Of a stretch of DNA of 64,000 nucleotides, positions 1 to 11,378 are shown in pieces (the first letter of the stretch is position 1; the number at the start of each line of letters is the position of its first letter). Where the stretch lies: the NCBI GenBank assembly GCA_012845835.1, contig JABAKD010000025.1:6148319-6212318 (forward strand), given 5' to 3'. Both the position numbers and the translations under genes were made by a program. The DNA comes from Undaria pinnatifida. Its lineage: Eukaryota; Sar; Phaeophyceae; Laminariales; Alariaceae. The notes under the pieces are model-generated. The model worked only from the letters and a program-made list of their open reading frames with translations, had not been told where the DNA came from and ran no database searches.

Positions 1-745
1 AGTAAAAGTTAAATCGGGAGTCAGTATACGATGTGCTAGGGCCATACTGGTGCATACCTCTCGCTACTCGCGCCTGGAAAAACTGACTACGAATAAAATA
101 TACCGGTTGCCACCGAAAAAGACTAGCACGTGTAATAAAAATGCACGTGATACTCATCACAACGAATATATACGTCGTATGCACGAAAGACCTATATCCA
201 TTGAAAAACCGAAAAATGAAAACAAAAGAGGAGAAGGAAAAAAATGGGAAAGCAAACACAAGGAAGCGAAATAACGAAAAAGCAAAGGAAAGAAAAGAAA
301 CGTCAGGAAAAGTTAGAAAAGACGAGACAAGAGGAGGAAGCGAGGAACATAATAAATTAAAAAAGGTCATGCCAGCAGACCCTAGAAACTTGCTCAAGAC
401 GGCATTGGGCTCACAGAGGGTATCAAGTGCATCATCAATGCCACCGGGGGGAGAGGACGCAACATGGCGAAGAAGTCAAGCCGTCTTACGTACGATATCT
501 CGTGACGGCCATTAAGGCCCATATATTTCAAGACGATGGTGGCCAGACCCAGACTAGAGTCTGTTGGGCATGACGCACCACTCACCCCCCCCTCACCCTT
601 CCTCCACCCCCCCCCCCCTCCCCTCCTCTTCCCCTCCCCCCCCCCTCATCCCCTGCTTCCCCCTTCCTCCGGTCGCTTAGAGATGACGACGGTGGATGAC
701 GCTGCCGCAGCCTTTGCGCGTCGCTCTGCAGGTTTTGCGTCTCAG
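1..745 (-). mobile_element. LINE 3' fragment, 5'-truncated, cut by the window start
   Basis: On the minus strand this holds the end of a LINE ORF2, a G-rich tract (C-rich on the plus strand, about 580-665) and a 3' UTR with a polypyrimidine stretch (purine-rich on plus, about 190-360). The same blocks in the same order occur at 14096-15245, 34290-36178 and, in plus orientation, 22800-25138. The ORF2 C-terminus lies at about 670-740. The AAC tail seen in other copies is missing because the window starts inside the 3' UTR. Small reading frames here are by-products of the purine-rich tract. Confidence 0.8.
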
Positions 746-777
746 TTGATTGAATGCTTGGATATGATGCGTAGGGT

Positions 778-893
778 TAGGCCCATAATGCTAGCATAGC
801 TTATTATAGCATATTTGGCGTTTTTCGCATTTTTAGTAAAAGCATAAGTGGCGGGGAGCATTGCACAAGCATACAAGGGCTCCGCATGGGCGC
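778..893 (-). repeat. Family D end fragment
   Basis: The start (AGGCCCATAATGCT) and the later AAAAGCATAAGTG block match one end of the large family D repeat at 62650-62760 and, inverted, at 37680-37755. Only about 115 bp of the family is present. It directly abuts the truncated LINE. Confidence 0.6.
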
Positions 894-915
894 CAGCATT
901 CGCCGGCGCCCATGC
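884..915. other. 11-bp perfect hairpin
   Basis: The arm GCATGGGCGCC (884-894) is exactly complementary to 905-915, with a 10-base loop. No T run follows on either strand, so this is not an obvious terminator. Its role is unknown. Confidence 0.6.
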
Positions 916-1049
916 TTCGGGTAGGGCAGGGCAGCACTTGGACAACTTAAGGTGTAGCTGTCCGATTTGGCATGCATTGAACTTTAAAGTAATGCCAAGA
1001 GTTTCATACGAACATGGGATTCTGAAAGTCATGCTTTGACAAAAGAAAA

Positions 1050-1650
1050 AATGTAATGTTATACAATAAAGAAGGCAAGGATAGGCGAAACCAACTATTT
1101 AATGCGCCGTCAAGTAAAAGTTGGCGTCTATCAAACAAAAATACCGAAAAGAGTATTATTGAGAACCTGCGTCGCCTCTAGGCGAAACAAAAGAGTCCTT
1201 GGCATTTATAAAGAGACTGCACTGCTGCTGTCCCCGTGGCAATGGAGGTTCGAAGTCGACAGGATGCAAAGTCGGTTTGCATCAAACGTCGACATGAGGA
1301 CATGTCAGCTGGCGAGGTTTTGGAAGAAGATTGCTTTGCTTGTTACGTGAAGGCTGTCGCATTGATTGGTCTGCGTGGTCGCGGGCGAGGAGGAAAACGT
1401 AGAAGAGGAGGGCGATCTCTCGTTGAGGCGGCGTTGTCTAAGATTGGTGCGGGGGTGGCTTTGCTCGTACGGGAGGTTGGCGTAGCGCTTCTTCTCTGTT
1501 TTTTCTCGGGAAGGCGGGATATGTGTGTCTGCTGTCTTTTCTTCGTGGGGGCTTTCACGTCGTCGAAATTGGACGCGTCCCCTCAATGCATAACATCCGG
1601 AGTGTCTCTACCATGACGACTGCTGATAGTGCCGTGCGTATTTTCTAGAG
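1050..1650. other. No recognisable gene
   Basis: Mixed sequence. The longest frame from an ATG on plus runs 1236-1616 (126 codons); its product has a hydrophobic, cysteine-rich C-terminus, but no family is recognised and an overlapping minus frame of similar size exists. I do not call a gene. Confidence 0.4.
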
Positions 1651-1719
1651 ACTGACATATTATTTACTGGTAGTAATGGTAATATACCTTTGCAACATTT
1701 TTTTTCTTCATCCCATTTA

Positions 1720-2050
1720 TTATCCCCGCACCACTCTCGCGCTCCCTCCCAGTAATAACTCAGATCCGGGGTCAATAGCGGGCCCTCCTCCTCCCTCCTC
1801 ACTTCGGCACGTGCTTTCATTTTTACCGCCAGGAGAATCCAGCATTTTCTTGCCTCGTCGACTCGCGTCGAACCAACCCACGCTGCTAGGAGCTCTCAGC
1901 AGTTGATTGATGCCTGTTTTTTATTGCTTTTTTGCAAAAAAAGTCAAATCTCATCGTGGTGGGTGTCGAACTCAAGGACAACCAAACGTTAGTAGTATTC
2001 GAGGGTAAAACCACTATTATTAATAGACCACCGGGGCGGCCGGCTGACAA
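1720..2050 (-). mobile_element. tRNA-derived SINE relic
   Basis: Reading minus from about 2046, a tRNA-like head contains a B-box-like GAGTTCGACACC (complement of about 1962-1975) preceded by a GCCCCGGTGG block. The body resembles the element at 49325-49620: both contain CTCAGA.CCGGGGTCAA and a C/T-rich stretch on the plus strand. RNA polymerase III transcription is inferred from the boxes. Some bases are changed, so a functional tRNA is excluded. Confidence 0.6.
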
Positions 2051-2059
2051 ATGATTTAA

Positions 2060-2605
2060 AACCAACAGGATCTTTGCATAGAGATTACATTCCCTCCTCC
2101 ATATTGTATGATATTACGATGGCTGACGCGATATGAATAGAATAAAGCGCCAAATACCTAAATATCAGCGTACGCGGAGTTTTAGATATCATGAATAACG
2201 AACGACCGCGATGGCAGAGCACGGCAAAGCATAGCGCGTCGCTCTGCTGAGCTAGCGGTGCGCTGCTGAGCTGAGCCGCAGGGCATCGCAGGGCACTGCA
2301 CGGCGCTTCGTTGCTGTAAGCTATAGCGCTGCGATGGGGTGCTTGGCGGTGTCGAGCTGATGAGCCAAGCCCAGATCTCAGCCGCTGAAGCTTCGTCAAG
2401 TACAAAACAAATGGTGCGAATCATAGAAAAGCTAAAGCTGGACCGTTCCGCAACTAAGGCACAGCTGTCAGGCGGCAATTAGCGGTAGTAGGAAGTTCAA
2501 CTTACTAGACAAAAAGGAAGAAAAAATCGCGAAAAAGTTCAAAATCGTGTTGGCAGAAAAACCAAATTCGCAGGAAGCAGCTGAAAGGTCAAGAAACAGG
2601 CAATA
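2060..2605. other. No recognisable gene
   Basis: GC-rich stretch with recurring GCTGAGC and GCAGGGCA words at about 2235-2300. Overlapping minus frames (2085-2405 and 2182-2478) are of similar length with no recognisable domain. Nothing else is seen. Confidence 0.4.
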
Positions 2606-2612
2606 TTTCAGT

Positions 2613-3035
2613 TGTTGTTGTTGTTGTCGTTCTCACAATAACTCGCATAATCAAGTCCGTGGTCACAGGACAGGCTCCAGTCACTCTGGAGCTGAGGAAT
2701 ACCCTAGGGGAAAAACACAAACCAAAGGTGGTACACGCATAATCACAGCCGACGCAATTCATGCCTCCACCAGAAACATATAAAAGTGAAATCGGGAGTC
2801 AGTCTACGATGTGCAAGGTCCATACCGGTGCATACTTGTCATTACTCGCGCCTGGGAAAACCGACTATACCGCTTGCTAACCAAGAAAAACTACCACGTA
2901 TATATTACACGTGGTATTTATCACTACGCATGCGCACAACAGACGCAAGTCAATTGGAAAAAAGAAACAAACAAAGAAGAGAAAGGAAAGGAAATAAATG
3001 GGTGCATGGGGCCAAGGAAAAGGAAAGGTAAATAT
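2613..3035 (-). mobile_element. LINE 3' end fragment with GTT tail
   Basis: Begins with a GTT run (2613-2628; AAC on the element strand) followed by the conserved LINE tail: the block CATAATCAAGTCCGTGGTCA, then the CGGGAGTCAGTCTACGATG block and the purine-rich tract. About 420 bp of 3' UTR only; strongly 5'-truncated. The same tail occurs at 14096, 27363, 34290, 51266 and, in plus orientation, up to 25138. Confidence 0.85.
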
Positions 3036-3386
3036 ATTTTGGGGGGTCTACTGGCGAGTCTTGCAACCAGCACGATGCCACGTGGTTTCTCGACGATCTA
3101 CAGCAGTACTACGAACGCCTTCCGATACACCCACCGAAGCACGGACCACCGGACAATTACGCGACCGACAGCTGGCCGTGGTTGTCACCTGTCTCTGTGT
3201 TGGGGGCCCCTGTGCGCTGCCTCTTGTTGGCTCTTGTTTGGGTAAAACATGCGGTGTGCTCGATGGTCTCACGGCACCAGAATCAGAACGTCCGCTCGTA
3301 CGACGTATCATTTACAGGAAATAAATGTAATACGACCTGGTATTTTTTTCTCCATCAATATGAACATAAAACGGTGGTTATATATT

Positions 3387-3606
3387 GGACAGAGTGATGC
3401 GTGTACGACTAAACTTGCCAACGGCACTCGTACTGCACTTTGAGCTATCTGCTGTGGTTCTGGTTGCTACTAGTTGCTGCTGTATGTGCTAGAAGTTTCG
3501 CCCTTCGGCTACTGCTGCTGCACCTGATGTTGTGTGTTTGCAAATGTTGTCAGTTGGCGTTCATGCTCGTCGTACATACCGCTGTTCTCACCCAGTACGT
3601 ACGGGT
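3387..3606. repeat. Direct repeat copy 1 (~220 bp)
   Basis: The block starting GGACAGAGTGATGCGTGTAC and ending about TTCTCACCCAGTACG is repeated with few differences at about 3852-4065. A frame in each copy would give a hydrophobic signal-peptide-like start, but it begins with TTG rather than ATG, so I do not call a gene. Confidence 0.8.
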
Positions 3607-3851
3607 TTCTTCGTACCTCGACGGCACGACGACGAGCTCAAAACAGAAGGGAGGTGACATGAAATGGCATGAACAACGGCCACATAGAGGCGAGCACAGC
3701 GGGATAGTTTGCTGCGAATCAACCGCACTCGTTCATGCCTATAGCAGAGGCTGCCTGGAGTGTCAGCGGCCGTGCTAAAGCGAAGGCCAAAGGCCGAAGA
3801 GACGGCTCTTCTATCTGCTTGAAAAGCTGTTATATATAGACTATCGGACAG

Positions 3852-4065
3852 AGTGATGCGTGTACGACTAAACCTGCCAACTGCACTCGTACTGCACTTT
3901 GAGCTATCTGCTGTGGTTTTGGTTGCTACTAGTTGCTGCAGTATGTGCTAGAAGTTTCGCCCTTCGGCTACTGCTGCTGCATGCACCTGATGTTGTGTGT
4001 TTGCCAATGCCGTCAGTTGGCGTTCATGTTCGTCGTACATACTGCTGTTCTCACCCGGTACGCAA
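3852..4065. repeat. Direct repeat copy 2 (~215 bp)
   Basis: Second copy of the block at 3387-3606, same orientation, about 246 bp further on. It has a 4-bp insertion in the TGCTGC run, which changes the frame of any peptide. The pair could be terminal repeats of a tiny LTR-type element (TG near the start and TTCTCA near the end), but similarity runs past those points, so a simple segmental duplication is as likely. Confidence 0.7.
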
Positions 4066-4438
4066 AATTCCAAACATTATCACGTACCGTTTGGAAATGA
4101 TGCCTATTTTGTACATCATTCGAGCGTTGCAGCCATTAAGATTCAACAATTTCTCCAAAATTCCTCCTCGACACTCGCTCGTCTCGCTCGGCGCACGTCC
4201 GCGTTCACGTCGATGTGCGGAACGGACACGGCAGGGCGAGGGGCGTTGGAGCCGCCCCCCGAAGGCGCCTCTCGAACCAAGCCATATTCGACCGAGAATT
4301 CCAGTTCCGCGAATCGCATACTTAGGCCGAGACAAAAAACTCCGGACCAAAGTCCATGACACCAAGGAATGGCTCTATATTCAAGGAATGATTTTATATA
4401 TGTTTATTAGCGTATGCACGTCAGCGACGGGTTTTAGG

Positions 4439-4577
4439 TGACAAGTTGGCTACATCGTAGCGGTATATCGGGATGGTGGAAATATTTTGTAGGTATTTCG
4501 TCGTGAGTCCTCGTTGTCCTTCTACCGAGTGAGTTTCCTCCCCTCCACGATGGGCCTTGGCTAGGAGCAACGTAATA
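4439..4577 (+). repeat. LTR of copia-C, left part
   Basis: Starts TGACAAGTTGGCTACATCGT and matches the first half of the uninterrupted LTR at 17731-17970 with moderate divergence. It stops exactly where the Tc1/mariner-like element begins. The second half is recovered at 7575-7668. Confidence 0.7.
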
Positions 4578-5608
4578 CAGTAGGGGGGCCTATATAGTGC
4601 GGGTTTAATAGTTCGCCTCTGCCGGTATAGTACGGGTAAAATCGCATGGCGCAACTGGGACCCCGCTATAGTGCGCATGCCGCACTATTGCGGGTCAGGT
4701 TTATATAATGCAGTTTTGGACCACCTCACCCCCGATATAGTGCGGGTCTGACGTCACCCCGCCTTACATCGTGCGGTCAAACGGACGACAAACCGTCAGT
4801 AGTGCTTCGGTACCCCTACCACCTGGCAGACCCTACTGGCTACACGAACAGCAGTGTAGAGGCTCACGATGCCGTGTGCAGCGGGCGAACTCTGCCATCT
4901 TAGCCATCTCACACCAGTGGCTCCACACCGCCACCTATGCCGAGGAGGAAGTGGTGGCAGACTGCACGGCATATGCGGAGAGGTGGCGGTCGAAGGCGAG
5001 GGAGAAGAAATGCATCGCATCTGTGACGCATGCTCGTCTGCCCAAAGAGTACAGACGTGTGTTTGTTGTTCTTCGAGTTTCCCGCTTTTTTTTCCTCAGA
5101 GGATGTCACCGTTTGGCGCGTTTATGCTTCGTTGGCATACTTGTAGCTTGCATTTAATAGTCAATCCTTTTCATTACTCTACACAGTAGTAGTAATACCT
5201 TGTTGTACCGAAAAAACATAAATTTCATCTTAAACAACGATGGGACTTTGCAGACACAGCCGGTTGGTACGCTCAGACGTGCGAGCACGTCATCATGAGC
5301 AACCACTCTGTACCCGAGTGCAGCAGGCCTATTCAACGCTGCAACACGCTGTCCTCTTCTCACCACGTACAGATGCATGTATCAACAGCTTGTTCGCCTT
5401 CGTACACATTGCCGTTGGCCTCGTTCTGTGCATGAAACAAGTGAAATCGCGGATAGAGCGCTAACCCGCACTATTGAGGTTATTCTAGCCCCGAATTTTA
5501 CAGGTGATCGCACTATAATAAAGGACCGAAATTAAATAGTGCGCGAGGCCGATATAGTGCGGTTCCGGGGCCGTGTCACATTCCCGCACTACATAGGCCC
5601 CCCTACTG
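4578..5608. mobile_element. Non-autonomous Tc1/mariner-like DNA transposon
   Basis: A 1031 bp unit with terminal inverted repeats (4578-4603 and 5583-5608) beginning CAGTAGGGGGGCC. It is bounded by TA on both sides (4576-4577 and 5609-5610). CAGT ends plus a TA duplication are typical of the Tc1/mariner superfamily. Subterminal copies of a TATAGTGCGGG-type motif recur near both ends. No DDE transposase frame is visible; a 128-codon frame at 4771-5157 has no recognisable motif. It is inserted inside an LTR. Confidence 0.75.
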
Positions 5609-5610
5609 TA

Positions 5611-6215
5611 GACTAGTCTATAGACTATATTTGATAGAAAAAAAAAACAAGGACGTAAGCCGTGAGTTCGACGAATTTCAGGTCAATACTCATCGTTGCA
5701 ACCTGCGTTGTTGGTACTTGTAATATACTTCATAGATAAGTTTCAGTGGGATAGTAGTGTTTTTTTCCACTATAATGGTAAGTGTTGATATTTTTACTTC
5801 ACGTGGGGAATTTTGAGCTAGATATATTATAAAAATTAAAATACACTCCAGCTGTGAGATCGAAGATTTCGTCGAAACTCATCTTTGCAAGCTGTGTGTG
5901 ATACTCCGATCGCGCGCATTACGAGTTGTGTGTCCTCATTAAGGATATAGGTCGGCGACTCCCCTTACAGCTACAGTGTAGCTATCAGGGTCAACAGGAT
6001 GATTTTAGTCAGTCTGTGCGCGGAAACTATAAAACCCGTTTCTGAGGGGGACAAAATCTGACAGCTGTGAAGGGAAAGGGGGGGCCTGGTTTTGATCTAG
6101 ATATATTTCATAAATATATTTCAATTACGTCAGCCGTGAGTTCGACGAATTTCGGGTCAATACTCATCTTTGCAAGCTGCGTTTTTGGTAATTGTAATAT
6201 ACTACAAGGGCTCTG
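5611..6215 (+). repeat. Family C repeat cluster
   Basis: Three related ~55-bp blocks (GTGAGTTCGACGAATTTC or GTGAGATCGAAGATTTCG, then CTTTGCAAGCTG) lie at about 5655, 5850 and 6127. The stretch 5840-6060 is nearly identical to each arm of the palindrome at 26111-26534. No coding content is recognised. Confidence 0.75.
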
Positions 6216-6217
6216 CT

Positions 6218-6240
6218 CCGCGGGCGGCAGACGCCGCCCG
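6218..6240. other. 9-bp GC hairpin
   Basis: GCGGGCGGC, loop AGAC, GCCGCCCGC: a perfect stem. There is no T run, so it is not a clear terminator. Confidence 0.6.
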
Positions 6241-6514
6241 CTACGCTCGCGCCAGGAATACAGCACAACAAATGTGAAAGAGACAGGAATAGAAGGTGCA
6301 CGGTTTCATGAAGCCCGCGACTTGATAATGCCAAGAGCTCTATGGGCAGAGCTGTTCACTCTGTGCTGTGTTGCGAGCTTGCTGGCGATGTCACGTTCAG
6401 ATTGGCAGTGCGGGCGAATACAACATAAAAAGACATTTATTATTCAGAACGGGTGTATGATAGCGCATCATCACCACCAGCTGCTTGTGGTAGAGCACCA
6501 AATACGAACGCAAG

Positions 6515-7150
6515 ATGGCATTGTGGTTGTACACCACTACTTGCAGTATATGGAAAACGAACCCGACTACCCAGTGTACATTGGACAAACACGTGACTCT
6601 ACAACTTGCCATGAAGATTGTACATGGGGCGCCTAAAAATAACCAGCTGCTCGTAGCTTACTGGCGTTTATTTATGGGCGTGGGACGTATAAATAGAATT
6701 CGTCGAACAAAATATACACCTGGTACGCGGGGCGCAGTTAGTTGGTTGGTTCTTATGAAACAGGAAACAGAAAAAAAGACTCCCACGTACAGAACGGCCC
6801 ACCCACCCACCACGGACGACGCAGTGCACCCTCCACCCACCCACCGACCAAACTTTTACTACATACAGGAGAATAGCAGTGCAGCAGTACCACCGCCACC
6901 GGCAGACCCTCCACCACCTCCCCCTCCTTGGCTTCGGTTGGTGGGCTTCGGCTTTCCCACGTACAGAACGGCCCACCAACCCACCACGGACGACGCAGTG
7001 CACCCTCCACCCACCCACCGACCAAACTTTTACTACATACAGGAGAACAGCAGTGCAGCAGTACCACCGCCACCGGCAGAGCCTCCACCACCTCCCCCTC
7101 CTTGGCTTTGGTTGGTGGGCTTCGGCTTTTCAGCAGGAGAGCTACGATAG
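6515..7150 (+). other. Uncertain proline-rich frame containing a 174-bp tandem duplication
   Basis: A 211-codon frame from ATG to TAG. Residues from about 90 on consist of two copies of a 58-residue unit (174 bp, second copy starting at 6956) rich in Pro, with PPTHRPNFYYIQENSSAAV in each. The two copies differ at only a few bases. The duplication length is a multiple of three, so the frame survives. However, the other strand and another plus frame are also open through the repeat, so openness alone is weak evidence of coding. No family is recognised. Confidence 0.35.
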
Positions 7151-7574
7151 ATGCTTGAAGACGACATGCTTCTCGCTCTCCGAGTTGTAAAGTGGTGGGG
7201 AAGCGCCACGGCGACAGGTGGCCAGCGTAGGGAGCTGAAAGTAGGTGCCTACTCGTAGAACACTAAAAAGCCGGCAGTCAACTTCAACATCTCACGACTT
7301 TGCGCCGTAGATGCGTCGTAGAGTCGTAGATCATACGTTGGATAAAGTTACGGAATGAAGAAAATAAAGAGAGAAACGGGAAAAAAGGAAACGAAGAAAG
7401 CGAAGAAAGTAAGGAACGCGAAGAATGCCGGGAAGGTTCTCCGAGAGGGGGGTTTAGGCAGGCGTGTTCCAAGTGGGAGCGCTGAGAGCGGAGCAGGTCC
7501 CATTAACCAAGTGAATAAGGTTTAAAAAAAATTCGAGGACAAATGTAATTATATCTATGTGGGTGTTTTTTTTT
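7151..7574. other. No recognisable gene
   Basis: Includes a purine-rich stretch (about 7350-7440). No coding frame worth calling. Confidence 0.4.
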
Positions 7575-7668
7575 TCACGTCTTCGACTTGTCTTCATACC
7601 GGTGACTCAACCACCCCCACTATTGTCAGCTCAACGGGTAAGCCCTCCACGCTTCGTAGGGATCAACA
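7575..7668 (+). repeat. LTR of copia-C, right part
   Basis: CGTCTTCGACTTGTCTTCAT through GGGATCAACA matches the second half of the LTR at 17731-17970, including TTGTCAGCTCAACGGGTAAG. With 4439-4577 it accounts for a whole LTR split by about 3 kb of later insertions. Confidence 0.7.
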
Positions 7669-7830
7669 AACACGATAATTATGGCGTACCGTACGCTGTA
7701 CTTTCCCTGTTCGAAGCAAAGGGCGATGAGTGTGGCGTGGGCTCTTGTGCGGAAGAGAGCTAGCTGGAGATATCACAAAAACAGCCCTCCCTGTAAAAGT
7801 GAGCAATTGAGTGGGCGCCTTATTTGAACC

Positions 7831-8199
7831 ATGCCTAAGGGCGAGGTGAAAATGGGCGTTGTGGACGTGAAGGCGTTGACAGCGAGAGCGGGGAGCTCTC
7901 TGCGGGCCAAGATGCGGGAGCTGGAAGAAAGAGCTGCTCGCAATACGGGACCAACTTGTGAAAGAAATCGAGGGTGGTTTCCGTTATGGTTTCCGGACCA
8001 CAGACCAGATTTCGGTAGGATGGCACGAGTTCTATCGAATCGAAGGTCGCATTGAGGAAAGCGAGCGCATCATTCGCGAGTACTCGCAACTTCCCTCGAG
8101 CTTTCAAGCTTTTCTTTACGACTGGAGCAAACGCGAGACATTTCTCAGCCGTCTCAGGTACCAGAGACGGGAGCGGGCGTGGCCAGATGTGAATCACAG
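7831..8199 (+). pseudogene. Gag-like or other coding remnant, interrupted by copia-A1
   Basis: Starts ATG CCT AAG about 160 bp after the LTR end. The first frame gives a charged N-terminus with KMRELEERAARN. A one-base frame change near 7950 leads into a longer acidic/aromatic stretch (VGWHEFYRIEGRIEESERII, then SQLPSSFQAFLYDWSKRE). It is cut at 8199 by the target site of the copia-A1 insertion. Position after an LTR and the helical, charged character suggest a capsid-like Gag, but no zinc knuckle remains and homology is not established. It could also be a fragment of a host gene. Confidence 0.4.
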
Positions 8200-8676
8200 T
8201 GTTGGACGTACTCACAGCATTGTCAGATTGCAGACATGAAACCGTGGAAGAGATCATGGAACGGAGAATTTCGGGGGTTTCGTATATGTGTTGGATAGAT
8301 TTCCACAACGGGATTTGGGGTTGTGGGCTTCTATGTACCCTATTAATATCATTCTATTTCTATTTCTGTTTCTTTTTCTTCTATACCACCGGCTACCACG
8401 CCGAGGGCTACCACGCCCCATCTATACCGCACGGGCCACCACGCCTTTACCACCACTGCACAGCTATCACGTCTGTGTATATCCCGGCTACCACGCCACG
8501 GGCTATCACGCCTGTGTATTCATCCAGGTTATCACACCAGAGCTATCACGCTCCACAATACACGTACATCGGGTTATCACACCATTTCGTATTTTGTAGT
8601 TTTCATTTCACCGGGTTTTACGCCATCTCTTCTTCTACACTACGACCTGGCGCACACCGCACGAACCCACTCAACA
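8200..8676 (+). repeat. 5' LTR of copia-A1
   Basis: 477 bp, begins TGTTGGACGTACTCACAG and ends ACCCACTCAACA. It contains about a dozen copies of a short GGCTAYCACGCC-like motif between 8390 and 8600. The sequence just inside (CGCTAGCGTAAGGTTCGAAC) is the presumed primer-binding region; its tRNA partner is not identified. Confidence 0.92.
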
Positions 8677-8731
8677 CGCTAGCGTAAGGTTCGAACAACA
8701 GTGAGGCTTCTGTGCGGACGGTCACGAGATC

Positions 8732-9766
<1,035 letters not shown>

Positions 9767-9866
9767 CTGGAAAGTGGATGCTTTTAGTTTTGCGACGAAA
9801 GCGAAAGCTAGACTGACTGGTAGCCCTCGGCGTGCAGCGAGAGCGTCATGCTCGCCAGGCATGTCT
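9767..9866 (+). pseudogene. Copia-A1 RT N-terminal remnant
   Basis: In another frame this reads DWKVDAFSFATKAKARLTG, corresponding to DWKVDRFGWPTNTKARIVAR in copia-A2. RT similarity stops at about 9866, where a 34-bp tandem array begins. The palm core with the catalytic aspartates is gone. Confidence 0.7.
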
Positions 9867-9869
9867 CCA

Positions 9870-10033
9870 ATGACTTCGTTGATTTCTTGACGCTGGGTAT
9901 CGTATGACTTCGTTTATTTCTTGCCTCTGCATAGCATATGATTTTGTTGTTTTCTAGCCACTGTGTACCATATAACTTGGTTGATTTCTTTCCGCCGCGA
10001 ATCAGATGACTTTGTTGTTTGCTTGCCACTGAT
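9870..10033 (+). repeat. 34-bp minisatellite inside copia-A1
   Basis: Five units start at 9870, 9904, 9938, 9972 and 10006, each beginning ATGACTT.GTT or a close variant; spacing is exactly 34 bp. It stands where the RT palm should be. Confidence 0.88.
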
Positions 10034-10590
10034 TTCCATTTCTGGATTGATATTATATTTTGGTACTCAAGAATATGTGTAGCTTCTCTCGGTTTTTGGC
10101 TATCTTGTAGACGAACGCTTGCAGGAGGTTGTACGTTCAAATACGAGTAGGATAGAGGAAATAATATACGCGCGCGTGCTGCGTACATATTGTATTAATA
10201 GTGAATCGGTACGTGAAGAAATGTGATTTGCTCCGGTATCCAGGTGGCAGATATCACATGTCATCGACAAACGACGATACAGTAGAGCGAGGCACCCAAG
10301 ACCAAACGAATCTCTCGATTGCACGACCCATCCCCTGCTTCGTGTCGAGTCAATCCGCTGGGAGCGACAACTGATTTCACCCAGGAGGATATGCTGGATG
10401 ACCCGAGCTGCGGCGACGCCATGAGACCGGAAGGGGGCAGCCGCAACGGAGGCAACAGCAGTAGGGTTTGGGACTGTGATGCATGCTGTGTTTCTATAGT
10501 TTCCATGGTTACGTATGCTGTATGAAGTTTCTTATTTCCTGGTTTAGCTAGCTCCCGTATGCAGTGCTGGTGTATCGAGATATTCCGGGA
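10034..10590. other. Unassigned filler inside copia-A1
   Basis: Between the 34-bp array and the RNase H remnant. No similarity to RT is seen. A 68-codon plus frame (10319-10525) and minus frames are unremarkable. Confidence 0.4.
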
Positions 10591-10599
10591 TACAATAGT

Positions 10600-11378
10600 A
10601 TTGAGAGAGAAAGTATGGCGTGGAATGGGGCAAGGGTATTCCGATCCCTACAACTTGGAGGATTTGGAATTTAGATGTTGACGAGCCGATTGTTCTATTT
10701 CCTGTTCGAGAGTTGATCGGTGCGCTTTTGTGGACTGCCTTGTTGACCAGGACGGATATCGCGAATGCAATGAGATCAGTAGCAAGCTATTGCCGTGCGC
10801 CGCAGATGGTCCACTGGAAAGCGGCATTTACATTTTGGGATATGCAGTAAAGACAAGTAGTTATGGGATTACATTTCGGAGAGGGACAGCAGTAGAAGGG
10901 TTTCATTTGATTTCGTTCGCAGACGCCGACCATGCTTCGTGAAGTATGGACACGAGTGTGTCGGGGGAGGTAGTGATGTTTGCAGGGGGGCCTGTTTTGT
11001 GGCACTCCAAGACGCAGAAGTGTATGACTCTCTCGACTCTTCAGGGGGAGTACCAGGTATGTGGCTATGTCGGAGATGGGTAAGAAAAATTGATTTTTGA
11101 GACAGTATTGGTATTTTATGTTGCCGAAGGCTAGGGTGCCGTGCATTGCCATGTATGAGGATAACGAGGGTGCAATTAAAATCGCAAAGCACCCGATTTC
11201 CAACTCGAATTCGAAGTACATCGACCTAAGGCATCACTTTCTGAGGGAACTGGTAGAAAGGAAGGAGATCGAAATTATCCACATAGCGTCACAGTACCAG
11301 CATGCTGACTTTCTCACGAAGACGTTACCTGAGAGGGAGTTTGAATTTCACCGGGGGATAGTCATGAATTTGAAGTGA
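10600..11378 (+). pseudogene. Copia-A1 RT connection and RNase H remnant
   Basis: Across three frames the translation matches copia-A2: LIGALLWTALLTRTDIANAM, ISFADADHAS, a segment with GGPVLWHSKTQKCMTLST, then an open frame from 11097 with IAMYEDNEGAIKIAKHP, HHFLRELVER and HADFLTKTLPERE. These are the usual Ty1/copia RNase H blocks. A stop follows ADADHAS and at least two frameshifts and further stops are present. The end at 11378 lies about 300 bp before the polypurine tract. Confidence 0.88.

Noticed and set aside
3440-3778. Signal-peptide-like frame MSYLLWFWLLLVAAV
   Set aside because: It starts with TTG, is in a duplicated repeat, and the second copy has a frame-changing 4-bp insertion.
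7835-8308. 157-residue minus frame
   Set aside because: It runs across the copia-A1 insertion boundary at 8200, so it cannot be an old gene; the plus reading looks more protein-like.
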